From Candidatus Thermofonsia Clade 1 bacterium (GTDB taxonomy: Bacteria; Chloroflexota; Anaerolineae; Aggregatilineales; UBA2796), in contig PGTK01000002.1 of NCBI GenBank assembly GCA_002794705.1, positions 1 to 64,000 of the forward strand: a stretch of DNA of 64,000 nt. Direction: 5' to 3'. Below are positions 16,819-25,485 of this stretch, in pieces; position 1 is the first letter of the stretch; every line of letters begins with the position of its first letter. The notes under the pieces were generated by a model. It did not search any database, was not told the DNA's origin, and saw only the letters and a list, made by a program, of their open reading frames with translations. A program made the position numbers and the translations under genes.

Positions 16819-17310
16819 CTAGACGCTGCAGCGATATTGCGTATAGCGCGCTAGGTCTAGCATGTCTTCGGCGGCAGGCAGCTCAGCAGCACTTGAGACA
16901 AGACGCTGAGCGCTGGTCGCGCCGTAGGTATCTAGGATGAAGAGCGCTGCGCTGCGAGTTGGCTCATGTGTGTAGGTCTCCCAGACTCGGTTATCGCCAT
17001 CTGCCAGCATTGGGAAGGGCAAATCGAGAGTCTGGGCAAGCGGCACGAGACTCTTGCGCTCTGCATCGAAGATTGCCAGCACTTGCGTATTAATCTCTAC
17101 AAATTCTGCCCACAGCTCCTTGAGTCGGCGTAACAAGTCGGTGCTGAGCGGCTCTGTGTGGGATAGAAATAGCAGGACGAGTCCTTGCTTGCCGCGAAAT
17201 TGCTCACGGCTGTAGCGTGCGCCTATTGCGCTCTCAAGGCTGAAATCGGGCGCAATTCTGCCGTAAGGCAACGGCTCACGGTGGCGGATTGGTTGATTTT
17301 CGTGCGTCAT
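16819..17310 (-). CDS. Redoxin/AhpC-TSA-like protein lacking the peroxidatic Cys
   Basis: 163 aa from ATG at 17310 (AGAGG just upstream). The thioredoxin-fold peroxiredoxin frame is clear: APDFSLESA, then FRGKQGLVLLFLS, VLAIFDAE and LDLPFPMLADGDNRVWETY. But the usual P-x-x-x-T-x-x-C active site is replaced by SHTEPLSTDLL with no Cys. The only Cys is in the last four residues (YRCSV). It is therefore unlikely to be a normal peroxidase and may be a binding or structural derivative. It is the last gene of a minus-strand operon with 17321 and 17872. Confidence 0.8.
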   Translation of the reverse strand: MTHENQPIRHREPLPYGRIAPDFSLESAIGARYSREQFRGKQGLVLLFLSHTEPLSTDLLRRLKELWAEFVEINTQVLAIFDAERKSLVPLAQTLDLPFPMLADGDNRVWETYTHEPTRSAALFILDTYGATSAQRLVSSAAELPAAEDMLDLARYTQYRCSV

Positions 17311-17320
17311 AAGCACCTCT

Positions 17321-17875
17321 CTAAAGCTGCATACGCGCCAATTCGTGATGGCGCCAAAAAGTGAGCGCGTAGTTGGCAGTTTGCTCAGGAGTTAGATCGG
17401 TTGTATCGAGTACGTCAAGGCTGCCAAGCGTGAACAGCTTGCGCTCTTGGCGGATGTGGTGCAGAAAGGCGCTGCGCACTTTGGGATCGTGAAAGCGGGC
17501 GCCGTGTTGCAAGTGCAGGCGGCGCAACATCTCGTTTAGGTGGCAATTCAGCACCAAGAGCCAGCTGCTCTCCAGCAAACGCTCACGGATATCGCTCTCA
17601 AGCAAGGGCGCAGCGGGCATGGCGATCACGGCGCCGCGCTGTAGCGCAAATTCGGCGCATAGCGCCTTCAGCACATTGCGGAGGTGCGCTTCGCCATAGG
17701 TTTGGCGCAGCGCGTCCATTGAGAGCCGTTCGCGCAGCTGGAGGTCGGTCTCAAGGTCGAGGTAGGGCGCATTGACGCCCTCGGCAATACGGCGGATCAG
17801 CATATAACGGCTCGTGCCGTCGTAGCCGCTGATGATCAAGTTGCGATAAGGCACAAAAGGCTGTAAATCGCTCAT
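17321..17875 (-). CDS. Shikimate-kinase-like protein with a lost P-loop
   Basis: 184 aa from ATG at 17875, whose ATGA overlaps the stop of the upstream HAD gene. The whole chain follows the shikimate kinase plan. NLIISGYDG stands in place of NIxLIGFMGxGKS; then come PYLDLETDL (for FxDTDxxI), RQTYGEAHLRNV, AVIAMPAAPLL (for VIATGGG) and a C-terminal LDTTDLTPEQTA. But the Walker A Gly-Lys-Ser is replaced by TSRY and the GGG by PAA, so ATP phosphotransfer is not expected. It may be a regulatory or structural pseudo-kinase. Ordinary aro genes are not near. Confidence 0.75.
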   Translation of the reverse strand: MSDLQPFVPYRNLIISGYDGTSRYMLIRRIAEGVNAPYLDLETDLQLRERLSMDALRQTYGEAHLRNVLKALCAEFALQRGAVIAMPAAPLLESDIRERLLESSWLLVLNCHLNEMLRRLHLQHGARFHDPKVRSAFLHHIRQERKLFTLGSLDVLDTTDLTPEQTANYALTFWRHHELARMQL

Positions 17876-18627
17876 GTGCGCCACCCGCGGTACCACTGAT
17901 CGAGCAAGGGCAGGAGTTCGTGCAAGCTGCGAATGTTAGCATCAGGCACAATGTGGCGCTCCGTGCGCTTGCCGTTCGGCACAAGGCGCAACACAGCGCG
18001 CATTCCTACGCCTTGCGCGCCCATGATATCCGCCTCGATGTTATCGCCCACAAAGATGGCTTCCTCAGGGCGTGCGCCGATGCAGCTAAGCGCTGCCTGA
18101 AAGATTTTCGGGTGCGGCTTGAGATAGCCCACGTCCACAGCGGCAAAACGGCACTCGCTGAAGTACTCCAACAGACCGCAAGCGCGCAACTCTTGATCGC
18201 GGAAGCGCATCGGCACGGAGGCGTTCGTCACCAAGCCGATCTGAATGCCGTGCTGCCGCAGAATGCCCAGCACCTCAGGCACTTCCTCAAAAGGGCGCAC
18301 ACCGTCCATCAAATCCCAGCCGAAAGCGTGCATACACGCCTCCCGATCGATGCATTCCTCAGGCACACCGATCTCCAAGAGAGCCTTGTGCAGCGCTTCG
18401 GCGTAGCTGGGCGCTTTTAGGCTCTGTTCGGCATGTTCCCAGCCCTGCCGTGAGTAGTAGCGCACCAGATCGTAAAACTCATTCGGATGTTCAATCGGCT
18501 GAGCGGTCTGCGCGATGTAAGCGCGCACATTTTCCAGATGACGGCGCTCATACGTGATCCAATCTATGCTGCGGGCGCTCCAATCCAGCAGCGTATCATC
18601 CATATCAAACAGGACGGCTTTCAGCAT
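17872..18627 (-). CDS. HAD-family hydrolase (HAD-IA, YjjG-like)
   Basis: 251 aa from ATG at 18627 (MLKAVLFDMDDTLLDW); the start 10 codons upstream lacks a better ribosome site. Motif I DMDDT, motif II GLVTNAS, a Lys in VGYLKPHPKIF and motif IV VGDNIEADI are all intact, so it should be an active phosphatase on a small phosphorylated molecule. Cap domain is helical, of the subclass I type. First gene of an operon with the pseudo-shikimate-kinase and the Cys-less redoxin. Divergent from tsaE. Substrate unknown. Confidence 0.9.
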   Translation of the reverse strand: MLKAVLFDMDDTLLDWSARSIDWITYERRHLENVRAYIAQTAQPIEHPNEFYDLVRYYSRQGWEHAEQSLKAPSYAEALHKALLEIGVPEECIDREACMHAFGWDLMDGVRPFEEVPEVLGILRQHGIQIGLVTNASVPMRFRDQELRACGLLEYFSECRFAAVDVGYLKPHPKIFQAALSCIGARPEEAIFVGDNIEADIMGAQGVGMRAVLRLVPNGKRTERHIVPDANIRSLHELLPLLDQWYRGWRT

Positions 18628-18750
18628 CGCAGATTGTACGATCCTATCTATCAGCAACGCCGCTATTGGATATGAAATTCAATGGCTTGTCAAGTGGCTC
18701 ACTGCGCTCTTGAAAATCAAAGCATCAGCAAGCATGACGATGTGAAAAGA

Positions 18751-18759
18751 TGATACAAT
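18751..18759 (+). promoter_or_regulatory. Extended -10 close to the tsaE start
   Basis: TGATACAAT ends 8 bases before the ATG at 18768, so the transcript would start about 1-3 bases before the start codon. I see no -35 and no Shine-Dalgarno. This would give a nearly leaderless mRNA. Confidence 0.4.
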
Positions 18760-18767
18760 AGCGCACC

Positions 18768-19262
18768 ATGAGCGAGATATCCCTGACCTACCTCAGCCGC
18801 AGTCCCGCCCAGACCGAGCAGATTGGCGCACGGCTAGGCGCGCTGTTGCAAACAGGCGATGTACTGTGCCTAATTGGCGATTTGGGCGCAGGCAAAACTG
18901 CCTTCGCACGCGGCGTGGCAGCGGGCTGGGGCAGCACCACGCCTGTTACTAGCCCTACCTTCGTGCTGATCCATGAACATCAGCGCGTCACTGACACTAC
19001 ACGCCTCCAGCACCTTGATGCCTATCGCCTTGAGCGCCTTGAGGACGCTGTCATGTTAGGTCTAGAGGATATCTTCGCAGGTGCGAACGTCGTGATCATC
19101 GAATGGGCGGATCGAATCGCGCCGCTCCTGCCCGAAGATCGGCTCTGGATTGAATTTGCGCACGTCCCAGAGGACGATCAAGCGCGCCAACTGATCCTCA
19201 GCGCGTACGGTCAGCGTAGCACAGCGCTGCTCAAAGCGCTCAAGGAGGCTCTGCACCTATGA
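18768..19262 (+). CDS. tsaE: tRNA threonylcarbamoyladenosine biosynthesis ATPase TsaE
   Basis: 164 aa, normal length. TsaE is the ATPase that works with TsaB and TsaD to make t6A37 on ANN-decoding tRNAs. Visible are the Walker A GDLGAGKT (residues 37-44), the TSPTFVLIHEH switch region, LDAYRLE and the late VVIIEWADR. Its ATGA stop overlaps the next gene. TsaB and TsaD genes are not in the window. The transcript may be leaderless (see 18751). Confidence 0.95.
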   Translation: MSEISLTYLSRSPAQTEQIGARLGALLQTGDVLCLIGDLGAGKTAFARGVAAGWGSTTPVTSPTFVLIHEHQRVTDTTRLQHLDAYRLERLEDAVMLGLEDIFAGANVVIIEWADRIAPLLPEDRLWIEFAHVPEDDQARQLILSAYGQRSTALLKALKEALHL

Positions 19263-20401
19263 CCGTCTCGATTTGGCAAGCAGATGGCACACAGCCGCTC
19301 TACGAGACCGACGTTCTGGTGATCGGCGCGGGCTTAGTCGGTTGCACGGCGGCGTACTTTTCGCGCCAAGCAGGGCGCGACGTGGTCATTACCGATGCCC
19401 GCGATATCGCGCTTGGCGCCAGTGGGCGCAACGCGGGCTTCATGATCACGGGCTTAGACCTGTATTATCATCAAGCGATTGCGCATTACGGTCATGCAGT
19501 GGCACGAGAGCTGTGGTCGCTTTCAGGGCGCACAGTGCGCTATTGGCGGCAATTCGCACAAGGCGGGGACGTGCCACTGCGCGAGTGCGGCGTCCTGCTT
19601 TTGGCGGAGAGCGCCGCTGAAGCTGCCGATCTAGAGCAGGCGGCGCGAGCATTGAATGCCGATGGCATTCCCATTGATTTCCACAGCCGCGATCCGCTTG
19701 GACGCGGCTATCACGCTGCGATCTTTCAGCCTTTTGACGGCATGGTGCAGCCCGTAGCACTGACCCAAGCCATTTGCGCCCAGAGCGGCGCGCCACTCAT
19801 CCCAAATAATGAGGTCTACGCTATAGAGCAACTCGCGCCTGAGCGCGTGCTAGTCGAATCGCGCCTGTATCGCTTTCAGGCGCGCAAGGTCTTGCTGTGT
19901 ACGAACGCTTACAGTCCCTTGCTTGAGCCGTATTTTGTCGGCAAGGTCATCCCGACACGCGGACAGGTCTTTGTCACAGCGCCGCTCCCGCAGCCCGTCT
20001 TAGAGACGTGCGGCTATAGCAACTACGGCTATATGTACTTCCGCCAAACTTTTGACGGGCGTTTCTTGCTGGGCGGCGCACGCCACCTGTTCAAAGCACA
20101 AGAGTGGGATACATATGATGAGCGTGTCACAGAGCCTGTCCAAGTGGCGCTAGAGATGTATCTGCACCATTACTTCCCAGAGGTGAACGTGCCAATTGAG
20201 CGCCGCTGGGCGGGCATCATGGGCTTCAGCCGTGATGGGCTGCCGCTAGTGGGCTGCTTACCTGATAAGCCCGACGTCGGCTTTGCAGTCGGCTTCACGG
20301 GACACGGCTTATCCTTTGGCGCCGCAGCTGCTGAGCGCGCTGTGGATCACCTGCTCAATGGCGCGCCCATTGGCGCCCTAGACGCGGCGCGGCTAGGCTA
20401 A
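19259..20401 (+). CDS. FAD-dependent oxidoreductase of the DAO (glycine/D-amino-acid oxidase) family
   Basis: 380 aa, start overlapping the tsaE stop by 4 bp. An FAD-binding Rossmann motif follows a short N-terminal extension: VLVIGAGLVGCTAAYF and then an acidic end (VVITDA). ASGRNAGFM is the usual DAO flavin contact. The C-terminal GFSRDGLPLVG and FAVGFTGHGLSFG complete the fold. Members oxidise secondary or primary amines such as sarcosine, glycine or gamma-glutamyl-putrescine. YSNYGYMYFRQ with LLGGARHLF recalls the PuuB-like group. Substrate is not shown. Its last 9 bases overlap the convergent PfkB gene. Confidence 0.88.
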   Translation: MTVSIWQADGTQPLYETDVLVIGAGLVGCTAAYFSRQAGRDVVITDARDIALGASGRNAGFMITGLDLYYHQAIAHYGHAVARELWSLSGRTVRYWRQFAQGGDVPLRECGVLLLAESAAEAADLEQAARALNADGIPIDFHSRDPLGRGYHAAIFQPFDGMVQPVALTQAICAQSGAPLIPNNEVYAIEQLAPERVLVESRLYRFQARKVLLCTNAYSPLLEPYFVGKVIPTRGQVFVTAPLPQPVLETCGYSNYGYMYFRQTFDGRFLLGGARHLFKAQEWDTYDERVTEPVQVALEMYLHHYFPEVNVPIERRWAGIMGFSRDGLPLVGCLPDKPDVGFAVGFTGHGLSFGAAAAERAVDHLLNGAPIGALDAARLG

Positions 20402-21343
20402 TTGCGCCGCGTAAGGCAGGGAAGGGATCGCGCCGCGCACCTGCGTAGCAAGCGCTCCAGCACGGCAAGCGCGCTCCACTAGCCCGCCCAGCTTTTCAGC
20501 GGGCAGGTCAGTGATCGGGTAGCCCTGATCGCGCAGATCACACACGCCCGCTAGAATTGCTGCCATGAAGGCGTCGCCGGCGCCGGTTGCATCCACTACC
20601 TGTGCTACTTGCGGCGCATCAGCGTGCGCGAGTGCGCCCCTATAGCGATAGGTGCAGCCACGTGCGCCGAGCGTGATCAGGATCAGCGGCGCGCTGTAGG
20701 GTAACTCACGTAGTGCCGTCTCTACGTCGTTTTTGCCCGTGAGCAAGGCTAACTCGCTCTCGCTCAGCTTGATGATATCCGCCTGTGCCAAAGGCGACGC
20801 CGCAAGCGCAGTATCCGCTCCTTCCCACAGCGCAGGACGCCAGTTGATATCGTAGGAAAAGAGCGAGCCGCCTGCCTTCGCACGCGCTATGGCGGCAAAA
20901 GTCGCGCTGCGCGACAGCTCACTGACCAATGAGACTGAGCCACAATGAAAAATATGCGTCTGTGATAGCAAATCATCGGGCAGCTCATCAGCTGTGAGCG
21001 CAGCATGCGCGCCCTCATAAAAAGCAAACGACGGATCGCCACTATCCGAGAGCGAGACAAAGGCAAGGGTAGTCAGGCGCTTGGAGTCAGTCAACATACC
21101 GCGCACGTCTACGCCTTCGCGCTCCAGCAAGGCGCGCAAGCCCTGCCCGAACGAATCGCGTCCGACTTTGCCGACGAACGCAGCCTGCCTCCCCAAGCGC
21201 GCTACACCGACTGCCACATTGGTCGGTGCGCCGCCCGCCTTCGGCTCGAAGGCGGGCGCGTCATAGAGCGAGACGTTGCGCGCCGTTGCCACCATGTCAA
21301 TTAGCGCCTCGCCAAGCGTCACCACGTCAAACATCGCGCTCAT
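20393..21343 (-). CDS. PfkB-family carbohydrate kinase
   Basis: 316 aa. N-terminal VTLGEALIDMV, the GGAPTNVAVGVARLG signature 1 and the C-terminal DATGAGDAFMAAILAG signature 2, which contains the catalytic Asp, define an active PfkB/ribokinase enzyme, most like fructokinases. It phosphorylates a sugar with ATP in the cytoplasm. Its ATG overlaps the DHS-homologue stop (ATGA at 21343-21340), so the two are coupled, an odd pairing. Convergent with the DAO gene. Confidence 0.92.
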   Translation of the reverse strand: MSAMFDVVTLGEALIDMVATARNVSLYDAPAFEPKAGGAPTNVAVGVARLGRQAAFVGKVGRDSFGQGLRALLEREGVDVRGMLTDSKRLTTLAFVSLSDSGDPSFAFYEGAHAALTADELPDDLLSQTHIFHCGSVSLVSELSRSATFAAIARAKAGGSLFSYDINWRPALWEGADTALAASPLAQADIIKLSESELALLTGKNDVETALRELPYSAPLILITLGARGCTYRYRGALAHADAPQVAQVVDATGAGDAFMAAILAGVCDLRDQGYPITDLPAEKLGGLVERACRAGALATQVRGAIPSLPYAAQLA

Positions 21344-22425
21344 GCCTCCGCCGTCTTGTGTCTGTGATACGCCTCTGTCAGGCGCGCCAAGAGTGCCTCA
21401 CGCCGATCATACAGCCGCTTGTGCGGGCGCTGTGCGCCCATGCTCAGAGCATAAGCGACTGCAATTGGGAAGGCGATAGTAGAATCCACATAGCAAACTA
21501 CGCTATCAGGCAGTTGCTCAGGATCGATCTTGCCCCAGGTCATCGCCTCAGAGGGCGTTGCGCCGCTCAGACCGCCGGTATCGGGGCGCGCATCGGTGAA
21601 CTGGACAAAATAGTCGTGCCCTGCCTCTGGAATGCCCAAAATCTCCTGAATCTGCGGTTCAGTCTGCAGCGCAAAATTCTTAGGACTGCCACCGCCCAAA
21701 ATGATCACGGCGCTGCGCCCGCCACTCGCCTTCGCGTCATACACAATCGCTGCCGTCTCATTGACATCATGCTCCACATCCATCTGGAGCGCATTGCCAT
21801 CAAGGCGCAACGCCGCGACGTTCATGCCAAGCGTCGAATCGCCGGGGCTGGAAGTGTAAATCGGCACGCCATACTCATACGCCACGCTCAAAATCGAACG
21901 ATGGGCGACGCCTAGCTCATCCTCAGCAGCGCGCACATACTTGCCCAGCAAATAGTGCATCTCTGCAGTCCCCATGCGCCGCTGAAACTCAGGCGCGACC
22001 ATCACACGGCGCAAAAAGGCGTCCGACTCAAGCAGGACTTTCTGATCGAACAAAATATCGTAAATACGGATGATATGCTGCTCACGCAGCGCTAAATCAT
22101 TCGTATTCGGCGTGGTATTGTACAGCTCAAAGCCGAGCGAAAAGTGAATATCATGATACAGATTAGCGCCCGTGCTGATGATCCAATCCACCAGACCGTG
22201 TTCGATCAACGGGACAACCGCCGAATAGCCCATGCCCGTCGGCGTGAGCGCGCCCGTGAGGGTCAGCACGACCGTCACCTCAGGCTGAAAGATTTTGCGC
22301 ACCAGAATCTGGCAAGCCTCGCGCAAGCGCGCTGCGTTATAGGCAGTGAAGTACTCATCCACGAGCGCCTGCACGCTCAAATGCGGCGGAATCGGCTTGG
22401 GCGTGATCTTACGACCATACGGCAT
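21340..22425 (-). CDS. Deoxyhypusine-synthase-family protein (bacterial)
   Basis: 361 aa. The DHS fold is evident: VVLTLTGALTPTG, IISTGANLYHDIHF, TSSPGDSTLGMN, IILGGGSPKNFALQ and SEAMTWGKID. The Lys of the WGK motif (residue 299) is the position of the catalytic Lys that carries the aminobutyl group in eukaryotic and archaeal DHS, so the enzyme should be able to use spermidine. Bacteria have no eIF5A, so the product is probably a polyamine such as homospermidine rather than hypusine, as reported for some bacterial homologues (from memory). Divergent from ftsW, coupled to a PfkB kinase. Confidence 0.9.
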   Translation of the reverse strand: MPYGRKITPKPIPPHLSVQALVDEYFTAYNAARLREACQILVRKIFQPEVTVVLTLTGALTPTGMGYSAVVPLIEHGLVDWIISTGANLYHDIHFSLGFELYNTTPNTNDLALREQHIIRIYDILFDQKVLLESDAFLRRVMVAPEFQRRMGTAEMHYLLGKYVRAAEDELGVAHRSILSVAYEYGVPIYTSSPGDSTLGMNVAALRLDGNALQMDVEHDVNETAAIVYDAKASGGRSAVIILGGGSPKNFALQTEPQIQEILGIPEAGHDYFVQFTDARPDTGGLSGATPSEAMTWGKIDPEQLPDSVVCYVDSTIAFPIAVAYALSMGAQRPHKRLYDRREALLARLTEAYHRHKTAEA

Positions 22426-22509
22426 GACACTACGCTCCGAGTGCGAGAGAGACCCGCGCCTGAGTCTAGCGCAGCTTGCCGATCAGCGGCAAAAACGCGC
22501 CCTATGCGC

Positions 22510-22515
22510 TACAAT
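22510..22515 (+). promoter_or_regulatory. Candidate -10 for ftsW
   Basis: TACAAT, with no convincing -35, would start transcription near 22522, about 27 bases before the GTG at 22549. Confidence 0.3.
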
Positions 22516-22548
22516 ACACACTGATATTCGCCTATGAGGTGACTACCT

Positions 22549-23802
22549 GTGACCACGCTAGACGCCCTACCGCCGACCCTTGAGGAGTTGAGCGAAGACG
22601 AGGCGCTGCTACTGGAACAACGCGCCGCCGAGCGCCGCCGCCGCTTTGCCGTCACCATTGACCTATACTTGGTGATCACGGTCGGCATTTTGGTGGCAAT
22701 CGGCTTGATGATGGTGTGGAGCACCACCTTTTTCTGGTCAGAGCCGCAATCCGCCATTTTTATGCAGCAGTTCCGCAACGCGATTTTCGGCTTCGTGGTG
22801 ATGTTTGTGCTGAGCTACATTGACTATCGCTGGTGGCGGCGCTTGGCGATTCCGATCATGGGCGTGACGCTTGCGCTGCTGGTCGCTGTGCTGATCTTCG
22901 GCGAGACGGTCTTTGGCGCACGGCGCGCCTTTTTCAACGGCGCGGTACAGCCCGCCGAACTTGCCGCCCTGACCGTTGTGATGTACATGGCGGCATGGTT
23001 AGCCTCCAAACAGAGCAAAATTCGGCAACTGACCTACGGGTTGCTGCCCTTTGCGCTGTTGGTAGGCGCTGTGGCAGGCTTGATCATCCTTGAGCCTGAC
23101 CTCTCAACAGCGGCACTGATCCTGCTCACGGCGACCGTGATGTTCTTTCTCGCCGGCGCCGATTGGCTCCAGTTAGCGATCAGCTTTGTCGCCTTCATCC
23201 TGATGGGCTTGGTAGCGATCAGTCAGTTTGACTACGCACGGGCGCGTGTTGAGAATTTCTTCGATTTGCTGCGCGACCCGCTCTTAGCGAGCGATCAAGC
23301 GCAAAACGCCATCATCGGCTTCCTGAATGGCGGCTTGACGGGCGTCGGTCTAGGGGAAAGCCGCCAAAAGTTTGAGAATCTCTCTGCGCCACACACTGAC
23401 GCCATTTTCGCCGTGCTGGGCGAAGAACTCGGCTTGATCGGCTGCGCCTTCGTGATCGGTCTCTTCGTCGTGCTGATGATGCGCGGCTTCCGCATTGCGC
23501 GCAACGCCCCGGATACCTTCGGCGCGCTCCTTGCGGCAGGCATCACAGCCTCAATTGTGCTGGAAGCGATGTTCAACATCGCAGTTATGGCGTCAGTTAT
23601 CCCGTTCACAGGCGTACCACTGCCATTCATCAGTTTTGGCGGCTCATCACTGGTCAGCGCTTTGGCAGGCATAGGCGTCTTGCTGAATATTTCGCGGGTC
23701 ACGGCGCGGCAAGCCGTGCCGACGCGCAAAGTCAACGAGACGCTCTCACTGCCGGGCATGCGCGGCTCAATCACGCGGGTGCGGCATCGCTTTGAGCAGT
23801 AA
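22549..23802 (+). CDS. ftsW: FtsW/RodA/SpoVE-family peptidoglycan glycosyltransferase
   Basis: 417 aa, GTG start. A cytoplasmic N-tail of about 35 residues precedes around ten membrane helices. The SEDS motifs are present: LEPDLSTA, GVGLGESRQKFENLSAPHTD, AVLGEELGLIG and IPFTGVPLPFISFGGSS. SEDS proteins polymerise lipid II into glycan strands with a partner class B PBP. FtsW is preferred over RodA because a murG-like gene follows, overlapping by 11 bp. No PBP is in the window. Confidence 0.9.
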   Translation: MTTLDALPPTLEELSEDEALLLEQRAAERRRRFAVTIDLYLVITVGILVAIGLMMVWSTTFFWSEPQSAIFMQQFRNAIFGFVVMFVLSYIDYRWWRRLAIPIMGVTLALLVAVLIFGETVFGARRAFFNGAVQPAELAALTVVMYMAAWLASKQSKIRQLTYGLLPFALLVGAVAGLIILEPDLSTAALILLTATVMFFLAGADWLQLAISFVAFILMGLVAISQFDYARARVENFFDLLRDPLLASDQAQNAIIGFLNGGLTGVGLGESRQKFENLSAPHTDAIFAVLGEELGLIGCAFVIGLFVVLMMRGFRIARNAPDTFGALLAAGITASIVLEAMFNIAVMASVIPFTGVPLPFISFGGSSLVSALAGIGVLLNISRVTARQAVPTRKVNETLSLPGMRGSITRVRHRFEQ

Positions 23803-24916
23803 AGCGCTTTTCATCGCAGCGGGCGGCACGGGCGGCGGCATTTATCCCGCCCTAAGCGTAGTCGAGGCGCTCTGCGAGATGGCGCCACACGCCCAGCTGC
23901 ACTTCATCGGCAGCGTCACAGGCATTGAGAACGAACTCGTACCGCAGGAGGGCTGGGCGGGCTTTCATCGCGTGCAAAGCGGCGCTCTACACGGTGTGAG
24001 ACTACGCAAACAGCTCAGCAGTCTCTTCAAAATTGCAGTCGGGACGTGGCAAGCCTGGTGGCTTGCAGCAAAGTATCGTCCGCGTGCGCTCTTCCTGACA
24101 GGCGGCTGGGCAACCTTCCCAACAGCGCTCGGTTGCTGGCTGCGCGGCGTACCAATCGTCGTTTATGTGCCAGATGTTGAGCCTGCGCTCGGAGTCAAAG
24201 CGATCTGCCGCTTTGCCCGCCTTGTGCTGACGCCTGTGCCAGAGTCAGCGGCGTATTTTCGGCGCAGCGTGCGCGTGGAAGCTGTCGGCTATCCGTTGCG
24301 GCGCGCTCTGCTCACAGCCGACCGCCAAACCGCCTACGCGCACTTCAACCTCGATCCACAGCGCTCGACCCTGCTAGTTTTCGGCGGGAGTTTGGGCGCA
24401 CGCAGCCTGAACAACGCCCTTGCCGCAATCTTGCCCGATCTACTCAGAGAAGGCGTTCAAGTGCTGCACATCAGCGGCAAGACAGACTGGGAGACGGTAC
24501 AAACGCACCGCAATGCGCTCGATCCCGACTTACAAGCGCGCTACCACGCCTTCCCATACCTGCATAACGACATGGGACTCGCACTTGCCGCTGCCGACCT
24601 CGCCATATGCCGCGCTGGAGCAAGCGTGCTGGGCGAACTGACCCATTTCGGCTTGCCCGCCATTCTCGTGCCGTATCCGTACGCATGGCGCTACCAAAAA
24701 GTGAACGCCGATTGGCTAGTCGAGCGCGGCGCAGCGCTACGCCTTGATGATGAGCGTCTCACCAGCGACCTCCTGCCAACACTGCGCGCCTTGCTAAACG
24801 ACTCTGCTCGTCTAGCTGCTATGCGCGAGGCAGCGCGCCGCGCTGCCGTGCCGAATGCAGCCCAACGCATTGCCGAACGGCTCTTAAAGGTGGCAAAATT
24901 GGCGGAGGATCGTTAA
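23792..24916 (+). CDS. murG: Divergent MurG-like N-acetylglucosaminyltransferase
   Basis: 374 aa, TTG start overlapping the ftsW end by 11 bp. Clear MurG plan: AGGTGGGIYPALSVV, LTGGWATFPTA, FGGSLGARSLNNAL, CRAGASVLGELTHFGLPAILVPYP and a Gln-Lys-Val-Asn-Ala late motif. MurG adds GlcNAc to lipid I. Two important spots differ from E. coli MurG. The His of GGTGGH (H19) is Gly16 here, and the HEQN acceptor-side motif is YVPDVEP. Overall position next to ftsW supports a cell-wall role, but the donor or acceptor may have changed. Symbol given by similarity and context only. Confidence 0.8.
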   Translation: MSSKALFIAAGGTGGGIYPALSVVEALCEMAPHAQLHFIGSVTGIENELVPQEGWAGFHRVQSGALHGVRLRKQLSSLFKIAVGTWQAWWLAAKYRPRALFLTGGWATFPTALGCWLRGVPIVVYVPDVEPALGVKAICRFARLVLTPVPESAAYFRRSVRVEAVGYPLRRALLTADRQTAYAHFNLDPQRSTLLVFGGSLGARSLNNALAAILPDLLREGVQVLHISGKTDWETVQTHRNALDPDLQARYHAFPYLHNDMGLALAAADLAICRAGASVLGELTHFGLPAILVPYPYAWRYQKVNADWLVERGAALRLDDERLTSDLLPTLRALLNDSARLAAMREAARRAAVPNAAQRIAERLLKVAKLAEDR

Positions 24917-24936
24917 GCTGATCGGCGGAGAGAGCC

Positions 24937-25470
24937 ATGGTTCAACTATCCACCATTCTATGGACGCTGATCGTCTTGTTTGCCGTTGTAGGCGCGCTGC
25001 GCGGCTGGACGCGAGAGCTGATCTCGACGGCGGGCATCATCCTAGCGCTGTTCGCCACATGGCAGTTCGATGCCGTGCTGATCCAGCCGCTCACACGCGG
25101 CGCCACGCCTGAGCAGATTTTCTTCCTCTACAGCGGCATCCTAGTCGTGATCAGCTTCTTCGCCTACCAGACGCCTAACAACTGGGTCGCACGCAGGCAG
25201 CAGGCGATTGCAGATCGGCGGCAAGGCTTGCAAGAGCGCTTGCTAGGCTTTGTGCTAGGAGGCGTGAATGGCTACTTGATCTTCGGCTCCATCTGGTACT
25301 ATCTTGACCGAACGGGCTATCCCTTTGCGCCCTACATCTTCGCGCCGACGCCCGGCTCAGCTAGCGCTGCCATGGTCGAGTCCTTGCCGCTGATTTTCCT
25401 TGTGCAAGGCAACCTGCTGACCATCCTAGTCGTGGTGCTATTCCTGTTCGTTTTAATCGCCATTGTTTGA
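24937..25470 (+). CDS. CvpA-like membrane protein
   Basis: 177 aa with about four membrane helices. It begins with a helix, then VGALRGWTRELISTAGIILAL, the GxxRGxxRE turn seen in CvpA-family proteins, and LGFVLGGVNGYLIFGSI, the second signature-like helix. CvpA members take part in colicin V production in E. coli and envelope maintenance elsewhere; the exact role is unclear. It lies 20 bp after murG and 15 bp before the transporter, so probably one transcript. Confidence 0.65.
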   Translation: MVQLSTILWTLIVLFAVVGALRGWTRELISTAGIILALFATWQFDAVLIQPLTRGATPEQIFFLYSGILVVISFFAYQTPNNWVARRQQAIADRRQGLQERLLGFVLGGVNGYLIFGSIWYYLDRTGYPFAPYIFAPTPGSASAAMVESLPLIFLVQGNLLTILVVVLFLFVLIAIV

Positions 25471-25485
25471 AAGCAGGTAGAGCCA

